Part shown: positions 1 through 6,569 of the stretch, piece after piece | Layout of the letters: the number at the start of each line of letters is the position of its first letter | Position numbering within the stretch: the stretch's first letter is position 1 | Assembly (NCBI GenBank): GCA_013359255.1 | Contig: JABWCF010000009.1 | Location: 62,001 to 126,000, forward strand | Length of the DNA: 64,000 bases | Direction of reading: 5' to 3' | DNA from: Flavobacteriales bacterium | GTDB lineage: Bacteria > Bacteroidota > Bacteroidia > Flavobacteriales_E > Vicingaceae | The notes under the pieces: generated by a model | Databases searched by the model: none | Told to the model about the DNA's origin: nothing | What the model saw: only the letters and a program-made list of their open reading frames with translations | Position numbers and translations under genes: made by a program

Positions 1-2
1 AA

Positions 3-1718
3 TGGAACGTTGGCAGCAGGTTGAATGAACGTAAGAATAGTATTGAAACCGCTTATGTGTATCAGAACATCCATCAGAAATATCTTAACATCCGGTATTT
101 TGAATATTCCAACAATGGGAAAAGAAATAAGAATAAAAATCCTTATTCCTTAAAAGCTCCCGACACCAACACTAAATATTCCATTTGTTTGTACGGAGAA
201 CACTTGTTAAGCAAGGATAAAATCATTTGCCTTGTAGAAAGTGAAAAGACAGCGGTTATTGCCAGTTTCTTTTATCCTGATTTTGACTGGCTCGCTACCG
301 GGGGCAAAAGCGGATTAACCGATGAGAAAATTCATGTGCTGTTTAATCGTGAGATCTATTACCTGAATGATGCTGACAAGGCAGGAAATAAAAATAGTAC
401 CATTGATAAGCTAAAAGGCTATCAGCTCAATTTTAAGAAGATTGATTTATTTCCTGAGCGGAACGATGGTTATGATATAGCAGATGCAATCATTGATGGA
501 ATACAACCTGAAATAAAACCTTCAGCCAAAACCAATTCTGTAAGCTATGATCCGGTTCCTGTACAGGAAATACCCCATAAGAAAATTTCAGCCTTCGAGA
601 AAGTAGAAATCTATTTACGGGAGCTATACGACATACGCTATAATGAGGTTTCCAATGAAATAGAATGTAAAGCTAAAGAAGAAGGCGGGTTTAAAAAGAT
701 CAACGAAAACAATATTTACCGGCTCCTGCAACACAATAATATTAAATTTTCACTCACTAATATCTCTGCATTGTTACGTTCCGACTTTGTTCCGGTGCAT
801 AACCCATTTAAAGATTATTTTGAAGGCCTGCCTACATGGAATGAAGAAACAGGCGAGGATTATATAGATAAATTGTCCGGCTATATAAAAGCGAAAGATC
901 AGCAGCGCTTTAAAAAACATTTTAAAAAAATGCTGGTGCGCTGCATTGCCTGTGGCTTGATGGATGATGTATTCAACAAACATGCTTTTATCCTGGTGCA
1001 TGAAAAACAAAGCACGGGCAAAACAACCTTTTTGCGCTGGCTATGTCCTCCCGCTCTTAAAGAATATTATACCGATACATTTATTGTCGGAAAAGACGGG
1101 GAAATGAGCTTGTCGGATAATATGTTTATTAACCTGGATGAGTTATCTACTTTAAGTAAACAGGACATTAATGCGTTAAAAAGTTCTTTCAGCAGGGTAA
1201 ATATCCGCCAGCGAAGGCCATTTGACCGGACCATGTCCAATATGCCCAGGAGAGCCAATTTTGTGGGATCAACAAATAAGGCAGAATTTTTAACGGATGA
1301 AACCGGATCGGTACGTTGGCTCTGCTTTGAAATTGAGAGTATAGACTGGAATTACAATAAGGATATTGATATTAATTCAGTATGGAGCCAGGCCTATTCT
1401 CTCTTTAAAGCCGGATTCAAGTACGAATTAACCGCAGATGAGATCATAGAGAATGAAAGCGCCAATAAGGATTACCAGATCACTACAGCAGAAATAGAAT
1501 TAATACAAAAGCATTATACCCCTGCCACCAAGGAAAAACACGAAGTTTTTTACACTTCTTCAGAATTTCAAAATAATCTCTCGGAGAAATATCCTCACAT
1601 ACAATTGAACACGAATAATATTGGGAAAGCCCTCAAAGTATTAGGATTTATGAAAAGCCAAAAATACAATGGCAACTATCCGATTAAAGGATATTACAGC
1701 AATTTTATAACAGAATAA
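3..1718 (+). CDS. Toprim / VirE-type primase-helicase of a mobile element (5' partial)
   Basis: The reading frame is open from the window edge, so the true start lies upstream. Within the visible ~571 codons, a Toprim-like region comes first, with a conserved glutamate in CLVESEKTA and an acidic DxD motif in YYLNDADKAGNK. A VirE-family P-loop ATPase follows, with Walker A QSTGKTTFLRW near visible residue 330, Walker B MFINLDEL near 368 and a sensor/arginine-finger-like TGSVRWLCFEI near 428. Family knowledge: Toprim plus VirE proteins prime and unwind DNA of plasmids, phages and integrative elements in Bacteroidota. Here the gene directly precedes iteron-like repeats, which fits a replication initiator. 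Substrate and exact family are inferred. Confidence 0.85.
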   Translation, partial: WNVGSRLNERKNSIETAYVYQNIHQKYLNIRYFEYSNNGKRNKNKNPYSLKAPDTNTKYSICLYGEHLLSKDKIICLVESEKTAVIASFFYPDFDWLATGGKSGLTDEKIHVLFNREIYYLNDADKAGNKNSTIDKLKGYQLNFKKIDLFPERNDGYDIADAIIDGIQPEIKPSAKTNSVSYDPVPVQEIPHKKISAFEKVEIYLRELYDIRYNEVSNEIECKAKEEGGFKKINENNIYRLLQHNNIKFSLTNISALLRSDFVPVHNPFKDYFEGLPTWNEETGEDYIDKLSGYIKAKDQQRFKKHFKKMLVRCIACGLMDDVFNKHAFILVHEKQSTGKTTFLRWLCPPALKEYYTDTFIVGKDGEMSLSDNMFINLDELSTLSKQDINALKSSFSRVNIRQRRPFDRTMSNMPRRANFVGSTNKAEFLTDETGSVRWLCFEIESIDWNYNKDIDINSVWSQAYSLFKAGFKYELTADEIIENESANKDYQITTAEIELIQKHYTPATKEKHEVFYTSSEFQNNLSEKYPHIQLNTNNIGKALKVLGFMKSQKYNGNYPIKGYYSNFITE

Positions 1719-1730
1719 TTCCCCAATACA

Positions 1731-1875
1731 TTACTTCGTTACTAAATTCTTCTAAAAGCATTGACTTCACTGTATAATTAACTTAGTAATGTTATTCTTT
1801 CAACCTTACTAAGTACCTTACTTCATTACTAAAAAATCGCCCTCCATTTTGTTAGTAACGTAGTAAACTTAGTAG
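1731..1875. repeat. Iteron-like repeats downstream of the primase-helicase
   Basis: A 16-bp motif TTACTTCGTTACTAAA occurs at 1731-1746, again with one mismatch at 1818-1833, and inverted with two mismatches at 1851-1866. A shorter related motif TTACTAAGT occurs at 1806-1814 and inverted near 1781-1789 and 1867-1875 (the last with one change). Six related copies in 145 bp of non-coding DNA right after a replication gene resemble the iterons of a replication or partition origin. The function is inferred. Confidence 0.6.
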
Positions 1876-1943
1876 CTTACTTTACTGATATTTCAAAAAA
1901 TTATAAAGAGAATTTTTTCGTTTTGTAAAAAATAAAAAATCAA

Positions 1944-2003
1944 TTTACTTGAGTAAAAGAATTATAATAACTCGAGTAATTTATACGCATTTACTCGAGT
2001 AAA
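1944..2003. promoter_or_regulatory. Three palindromes at exact 23-bp spacing (candidate operator)
   Basis: TTTACTTGAGTAAA (1944-1957), core ACTCGAGT (1970-1977) and a perfect TTTACTCGAGTAAA (1990-2003) have centres at 1950/51, 1973/74 and 1996/97, i.e. 23 bp apart both times. A TATAAT hexamer (1963-1968) lies between the first two, and an AGGAG followed by an ATG lies just after the third. This looks like a cooperatively bound repressor operator controlling transcription to the right, into the hairpin array. The cognate regulator is not identifiable in the window. Confidence 0.6.
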
Positions 2004-2018
2004 AAGGAGATAATTTTT

Positions 2019-2135
2019 ATGAAATTTATTACAAACAGACCGGCAATTTTTTTTGCTAAATCTCTACAGTCCAAAAAACAAATCCCTTTAAGGTTTCGGA
2101 TTTTTCTCTTAAGGAGCTGCAAGAAAAGTCCTTAA
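2019..2135 (+). CDS. Possible 38-residue leader ORF running into the hairpin array
   Basis: ATG at 2019 is preceded at 9 nt by AGGAG (2005-2009), an unusually good ribosome-binding site for this genome, and sits directly after the triple palindrome. The frame codes a basic 38-residue peptide (start MKFITNRPAIFF) and ends in the TAA of the third array unit, so about its last 15 codons are array sequence. It may be a leader peptide, a regulatory short ORF or chance. No homolog is recognised. Confidence 0.25.
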   Translation: MKFITNRPAIFFAKSLQSKKQIPLRFRIFLLRSCKKSP

Positions 2136-2810
2136 GGCCTGCGTACAAATCTCTTAAGGGCTTGCGTAGAAAAGCCGTTAAGAGCGTCGTAGAAATCTCT
2201 TATAGGGCTTTCACAGGAAACTTCTAAAAGGCCGGTGTGTAGAAAGTTCTTATAAGGCCTTCGGATTTTTTTCCTTAAGGTGTTCGTACAAAAGTCCTAT
2301 AAGGCTTTCAAAAAAAATGTCCTATAAGGGCTCGCGAATTTTGCCCTTAAGGGCCCGAAAAAAAAGAGCCCTATAAGGCCTTTCAAAAAAAATGCTCTTA
2401 TAGGAGCTTAAAAAATAAAGTCCTTAAGGACCGAAATAAAAAATGTCCTATAAGAACCTTCAAATTTTAAGTCCTATAGGAAGTGAAAAACAAAAGCCCC
2501 TTATAGGAGGTCGTGTAGAAAGGTTCCTATAGGAGGTCGTGCAGAAAGGCTCCTTAAGGAGCTGTTGTAGAAAAGCTCTTATAGGAGCCTTTGTAGAAAA
2601 AAGCTCCTTAAGGACTGTTTTTATAAAATTGATCCTATATAGGACAAATTCTGCAATGCCTCCTAATAGGAGCTCGTGTAGAAAAGCTCTTTAAGGACTT
2701 GTTTTGCAAAAAGTGCCCTAATAGGAGCCTGTACAGAGAAAAGCCCCTTAAGAAAACATTTTGTGCAAATTGCCCTAATCAGGACTGTGTGTAAAAATGA
2801 TCCTTAAGAA
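2084..2810. repeat. Array of ~29 short variable palindromes (mini-hairpins) with increasing spacing
   Basis: About 29 units each hold a G/C stem of 3-5 bp around an A/T centre, joined by A-rich linkers often ending GTAGAAAG or GTACAAAAG. Clear examples: GCCCTTAAGGGC (2343-2354), GTCCTTAAGGAC (2420-2431), GCTCCTTAAGGAGC (2549-2562), GCTCTTATAGGAGC (2394-2407 and 2575-2588), CTCCTAATAGGAG (2660-2672), ATCCTATATAGGAC (2632-2645). The stem bases differ between units but stay complementary, and centres are TTAA, TATA, TATAA, TAATA or TATATA, i.e. loops of 4-6 nt. Centre spacing rises from about 22 bp on the left to about 28 bp on the right. It is not a CRISPR: no constant repeat and no cas genes. 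The first units (2084-2230) and the last are more degenerate. Function unknown; structured RNA, single-strand DNA hairpins or clustered protein sites are all possible. Confidence 0.85.
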
Positions 2811-3219
2811 ACTTTGCAATACTTATGTTTGATGAGCAAAATATTTTTTTGAAAGCCCAAATTGGAAAAGTTATTTTACCCGGTTAATTTTTTTTGAAAA
2901 AAGGCAGTCCCAAAAAAGCCAGGAAAATTGTTTTGATATTTTTACCTCTTGGAAAAATATTCTGTGAAAATCCGAATAAACAAAAAAAGATTATTGCGTG
3001 TTCTATTTCATTTCCGACTGAATCAGCTTTAATGGGTCTGTTTCAGGTTTTTGCTTGTAAAAATTAAAAAATGTTTTGTAAAAGTTGTGGCAAACTTTTC
3101 TGCCGAACTCCTTTATTTTCAATGCTTTGATTTTTTCTTTGTAGGAAGCCACCAAATTAGCTCTTGACTTTTGGCAAAACGTTGTTATATCTTTGTTGCA
3201 GAATTTATTTCAGCATGTC
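2811..3219. other. Gap between hairpin array and small-gene operon
   Basis: About 400 bp without a convincing gene. Two weak items: a 20-codon plus-strand ORF (2825-2887), and a minus-strand frame open from about 3209 to a TAG at 3003-3005 that reads like a lysine-rich protein C-terminus but has no ATG start. The minus frame would be transcribed towards the array. Neither is called as a gene. The promoter of the downstream operon must lie at the right end but no clear box is seen. Confidence 0.4.
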
Positions 3220-3429
3220 ATGAAAGAAAAAACAATCAAGGAAGAACTGCAAGAGGCACTCGACAGCCATAGTTCAGAGACTTATTCGCAAGGGTTAAAT
3301 CCCTATGTGAAAGGTGTTCTTTACATCGCCGGAGCAGTAGCCGTTGTGTGGACTTCTCAGTTTGTTTTCTCGGCTTTTGCCGGAGCAATTCGTGGGTTTA
3401 AAGACCTCAAGAAAAGTATCCATGAATGA
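3220..3429 (+). CDS. Small single-pass membrane protein upstream of recombinase
   Basis: 69 residues from ATG 3220; a TTG at 3193 would add nine residues but has no better context. A charged, helical N-terminus (about residues 1-30) precedes one hydrophobic segment (about 32-53, GVLYIAGAVAVVW...), then a short basic tail. The stop overlaps the start of the next gene (ATGAATGA), so the two are translationally coupled and co-transcribed with the recombinase at 3600. I do not recognise the family. The hydrophobic profile resembles small holin-like or phage accessory proteins, but this is only a resemblance. Confidence 0.55.
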   Translation: MKEKTIKEELQEALDSHSSETYSQGLNPYVKGVLYIAGAVAVVWTSQFVFSAFAGAIRGFKDLKKSIHE

Positions 3430-3634
3430 TTCTGCTGAAATAAAAACAATAACCACCGCTGAACTAAAACAACTCAGCGGTATGGACGGATTAAGTGATG
3501 CAAAGGCTCAAATGCTGTCAGAAAGTTTAAAAACGTTCTCAATCATTCTATTCCGACACTATCAACAAACATTCCCTAACGGGAAGAAAGTGTCAGACAA
3601 TGGAGACGTTAAGAAACTTTCGCGCCTTTGTTAA
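3422..3634 (+). CDS. Small protein overlapping the recombinase start
   Basis: 70 residues from ATG 3422, which overlaps the stop of the upstream membrane-protein gene; its own 3' end overlaps the recombinase start by 35 bp. The product is mostly helical and polar, has no cysteine pair or membrane segment, and ends in a basic stretch. The tight ATGA overlap, and a downstream overlap far longer than four bases, suggest coupled translation of three genes. Family not recognised. A regulatory or directionality role for the recombinase is an inference from position only. The upstream in-frame ATG at 3344 is rejected because it lies deep inside the preceding gene. Confidence 0.55.
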   Translation: MNDSAEIKTITTAELKQLSGMDGLSDAKAQMLSESLKTFSIILFRHYQQTFPNGKKVSDNGDVKKLSRLC

Positions 3635-5120
3635 GAAAGGCGATGCACGAAGCAAAGAGAGCAATAACCATGCGGTTATTTATACCCGTGTCTCCACTAA
3701 AGAGCAGGCAGAGAACAATCTGAGTTTAGATACCCAGAAAAAGTATTGCCAGCAGTTTGCGGAGAAACAGAAATTAATAATCCGGGGGTATTTCGGAGGA
3801 ACCTATGAGAGCGCACAGACAGATGAGCGCAGAGAGTTTAAAAACATGCTGGCCTTTGTCAGAAAGAACAGCGTTTCTCATATCGTGGTTTACAGCATAG
3901 ACCGTTTCTCCCGTTCAGGAGCCGGTGCGATTGGTATCATTGCAGAATTAAGCAAGAAAGGCATTTTGGTTCGTTCGGTAACACAACCTACGGATCCAAA
4001 AACATCAATGGGTTCGTTCTATCAAAACATCCAGCTTGTGTTCAGCCAGTATGATAATGAACAAAGGCGGGCAAAGTGTATCACCGGGATGAAGGAACGC
4101 TTAAGCCGGGGTTATTGGGTTGGTAAAGCTCCCCTGGGATATTGCCATATACACGATGCAAACAATAAACCAGTTGTTGTCATCAGCGAACAAGGTAAGC
4201 TGTTGCAAAAATCATTTCTGTGGAAAGTACATGAACGCTTAACCAATACAGAAATAGCCAGACGATTAAAAGCGCTTGGATTAAGTATCAGTAAGCAACG
4301 ACTCACGGAAGTATTCAGGAATCCATTTTACTGCGGTATAATCACTCATGGCCTCTTGAGTGAACCTGTAATGGGATCACATGAACCATTGGTATCGCAG
4401 GAGGTATTTTTGAAGGCCAACCAGATTGTAAAAAAGGTTCCACATGACTATAAGCACCAGGTGGTGAATGATGATCTGCCATTAAAGCGCTTTGTCAAAT
4501 GCAAACAATGTGGAGTGCCTTTCACCGGGTACTTTGTAAAGAACAAAGGCAAGCATTATTACAAATGCAATAATCCACATTGCAAATCAAACACCAGTAA
4601 GGATAAACTGCATGACCTTTTCAGACAACTGCTTGTCAATTTCAGGGTTGATAAAAAATTGATCGAGCCATTGAAAATGCAATTGAAATATGTGTTCGAA
4701 CATTTTTGTAAAGTAGATACCAGCGAATATGCAGTTCTCCGAAAAAGATTCTGTGAGATAGAACAAAGAATAGAAAAGCTAAAAGAGCGCTTTGCTATTG
4801 GTGAGCTGGATAAAGCATTGTACGAACAATTCATGGATAAATTCAGTGAAGAAAAAGAATCCATTGCCAAAACAATCAACTCTTTAAATGGAGGTGATGA
4901 CCTTGCCAGTTTTACCGCATACGCTGAGGAAGTTTGTAAAAATTTACTATTACTATGGGATCAGGGAAACTATGAACAAAAACAGCGCTTGCAATACCTT
5001 CTTTTTCCGGAAGGATTATTGTACAGCAAAGAAAGTAATTTATTCGATCTGTTGGGAATGAATCCTATATGTTCAGATAAGCGACTTTCAGATTACGATA
5101 CTATCTGTTCCGGAACATGA
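3600..5120 (+). CDS. Large serine recombinase 1
   Basis: 506 residues with the standard large serine integrase layout. The N-terminal resolvase domain carries catalytic Ser32 in YTRVSTKEQ, followed by YSIDRFSRSG. A recombinase domain spans about 180-285 (FRNPFYCGIITHG). A zinc ribbon spans about 301-329 (CKQC and CNNPHC), and a helical coiled-coil region (about 360-430) precedes the C-terminus. The protein has a typical full-length end (LFDLLGMNPI...) and its own stop, unlike the second copy. A perfect palindrome GTTCCGGAAC (5107-5116) covers the last codons. It catalyses site-specific integration or excision through a Ser-DNA intermediate. It is co-transcribed with two small overlapping genes. 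Confidence 0.93.
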   Translation: METLRNFRAFVKKGDARSKESNNHAVIYTRVSTKEQAENNLSLDTQKKYCQQFAEKQKLIIRGYFGGTYESAQTDERREFKNMLAFVRKNSVSHIVVYSIDRFSRSGAGAIGIIAELSKKGILVRSVTQPTDPKTSMGSFYQNIQLVFSQYDNEQRRAKCITGMKERLSRGYWVGKAPLGYCHIHDANNKPVVVISEQGKLLQKSFLWKVHERLTNTEIARRLKALGLSISKQRLTEVFRNPFYCGIITHGLLSEPVMGSHEPLVSQEVFLKANQIVKKVPHDYKHQVVNDDLPLKRFVKCKQCGVPFTGYFVKNKGKHYYKCNNPHCKSNTSKDKLHDLFRQLLVNFRVDKKLIEPLKMQLKYVFEHFCKVDTSEYAVLRKRFCEIEQRIEKLKERFAIGELDKALYEQFMDKFSEEKESIAKTINSLNGGDDLASFTAYAEEVCKNLLLLWDQGNYEQKQRLQYLLFPEGLLYSKESNLFDLLGMNPICSDKRLSDYDTICSGT

Positions 5121-5262
5121 TACTTGGATAAAAATCTAATTTGTAAAGGGGGAATTGACAAAGCAACAACTGAGAAATATTCTGTAGCTCAAAAAGAAAT
5201 GAAAAGACGGAAGTTTTATAGTTAGGATTACTATATTTATCCTATTGATTGAAATTATTAAT

Positions 5263-5543
5263 ATGAGGAAAAAAAAGATTGATCCTATTGTCAAATTAGC
5301 TTCTGAAATTCAAAAAATACAAAAGCAGGCTAAAGCATTAGGTATTTTTATAAACGACAGAGAGCTGATTGAATGCCAGAATTGTGGCTTATTGGAAGAT
5401 GTACAGAGCAATGGTAAACTAATCACTTACTTCAAAGAAAATCACATCCAAGATATTGGCTTGCGGTTTCTTAAAAAAAACAAAACGTTTTTCAATGCCC
5501 TAATTGTAAAAGCAATATAGAATTAAATGAAAAAAGTAATTGA
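5263..5543 (+). pseudogene. Zinc-ribbon protein gene with frameshift in an A8 run
   Basis: The annotated frame from ATG 5263 ends at 5520 and holds only one CxxC (CQNC). A run of eight A's at 5473-5480 follows. A -1 shift there continues the frame to TGA 5541-5543 and restores a second knuckle, CPNCKSNIELN. The two CxxC pairs make a complete four-cysteine zinc ribbon of about 94 residues. The run reads CTT AAA AAA AAC, which contains the heptamer A-AAA-AAA, a known slippage-prone sequence. So the break may be a mutation, a homopolymer sequencing error, or real transcriptional or ribosomal slippage. Family unknown. An in-frame TTG at 5245 could add six residues. Confidence 0.5.
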
Positions 5544-5640
5544 TCATGCTTGAAGTAAAAGAAGATAATTTGAAGGATTTTCTTGCGAATTTTACTTACG
5601 ATGAAGTTCAATCAGAATAATTATGTTATCATGCTGTGTT

Positions 5641-5672
5641 ATACTTATTTTTTTATGAAAAAAAATAAGTAT
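5641..5672 (+). terminator. A/T-only hairpin with 14-bp stem
   Basis: The arm ATACTTATTTTTTT (5641-5654) pairs fully with 5659-5672 across an ATGA loop and is followed by a T-rich stretch. It lies between the zinc-ribbon remnant and the AbiEi-type gene, where it may end transcription from the left. The stem has little G/C, so terminator strength is uncertain. Confidence 0.45.
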
Positions 5673-5724
5673 TTATTTTCTTTAGTTATCATAATATTAA
5701 TACTTTAGCACTTAAATTAATTAA

Positions 5725-6549
5725 ATGAAAAAACGGCATCCATACCATGCTCTTGATAAATGGGTAATAGAACTGCAATCTGAAGGCAGGCATAGTGTTT
5801 CATTAGAGGAACTAAGAAAGAAGTTTCCTAAAAAGAGCGAGGCTGCCCTTAAGCTGAACATTAACCGCCTCATAAAAAAGAGAAGTATAGTTTCCGTTTA
5901 CAGGGGCTATTATCTTCTTATTCCTCCCCAATATCATAGATGGGGTATCTTACCTGCTGTGCTTTTTATTGACGGATTAATGAAATACCTGGGCAGGAAA
6001 TACTATGTAAGTCTTTTGAGCGCAGCGGCCCAACATGGAGCCGCTCATCAACAACCTCAGGAATATTTTGTTATTATTCCTCCACCGGCCCTTAAGCTGA
6101 CGGTTAAAAGGGGGATAAAAATAAATTTTATCAATAAAAAGAAGGTTGACATGCGGTTTGTGGAAAAAAGAAAAACGGCAACGGGCTATTACAATGTTTC
6201 TACCCCGGAAATGACGGCAGCAGATCTTGTTTTTTATGCGAAAAGGGTTGGCTGGATGAACCGTGTGGCAACCGTATTGGCTGAACTGGCCGATGAGATG
6301 AAACCTGAAAAGCTGAATGTTAGCTTTGTGAAAGCCATCGGGGTAGCTACCTTACAAAAATTAGGATATTTACTGGACGAAGTATTGGAAAAAAAAGAAT
6401 TGGCAGAGGCTCTTTATAAGGCTGCCAGGAAAGCGAGAATATCTTTTTTCACAATACCGCTTATGAGAGAAGCCGGGCGCAAAAGATATGCGGTCAGCAA
6501 AAAATGGAAAATAATAGATAATGTTCAGATTGAAATAGACGACTTGTAA
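5725..6549 (+). CDS. AbiEi-type (type IV) antitoxin / abortive-infection regulator, orphan
   Basis: 274 residues. An N-terminal winged-helix region (about 1-75: EELRKKFPKKSEAALKLNIN... then YRGYYLLIP) is followed by the AbiEi C-terminal fold (YYVSLLSAAAQHGAAHQQP, VSTPEMTAADLVFYAKRVG). Family knowledge: AbiEi represses its operon and neutralises the nucleotidyltransferase toxin AbiEii. No AbiEii follows; the next gene, 20 bp downstream, is a serine recombinase. So it is either an orphan, has a partner elsewhere, or has been taken over as a regulator of the recombinase. The start ATG is well placed after an A/T-rich leader. Confidence 0.75.
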   Translation: MKKRHPYHALDKWVIELQSEGRHSVSLEELRKKFPKKSEAALKLNINRLIKKRSIVSVYRGYYLLIPPQYHRWGILPAVLFIDGLMKYLGRKYYVSLLSAAAQHGAAHQQPQEYFVIIPPPALKLTVKRGIKINFINKKKVDMRFVEKRKTATGYYNVSTPEMTAADLVFYAKRVGWMNRVATVLAELADEMKPEKLNVSFVKAIGVATLQKLGYLLDEVLEKKELAEALYKAARKARISFFTIPLMREAGRKRYAVSKKWKIIDNVQIEIDDL

Positions 6550-6569
6550 TAAATTCTAAAACTTTTTCT

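Noticed and set aside
2084-2810. CRISPR array or TIGR-type guide array
   Set aside because: The repeated part varies and the linkers are semi-conserved, the opposite of constant repeats with unique spacers. No cas, Nop-domain or nuclease genes are nearby in the window.
2825-2887. 20-codon ORF beginning MFDEQNIF after the array
   Set aside because: No ribosome-binding site, too short and unsupported; kept as part of the non-coding gap.
3071-3130. Short plus-strand ORF with CKSCGK, zinc-ribbon-like
   Set aside because: Only 19 residues, A/T-rich chance frame; a minus-strand frame over the same bases reads better.
5546-5620. 24-residue ORF MLEVKEDNLKDF
   Set aside because: Very short, no signal or ribosome-binding site; may be the remnant of a gene but cannot be supported.
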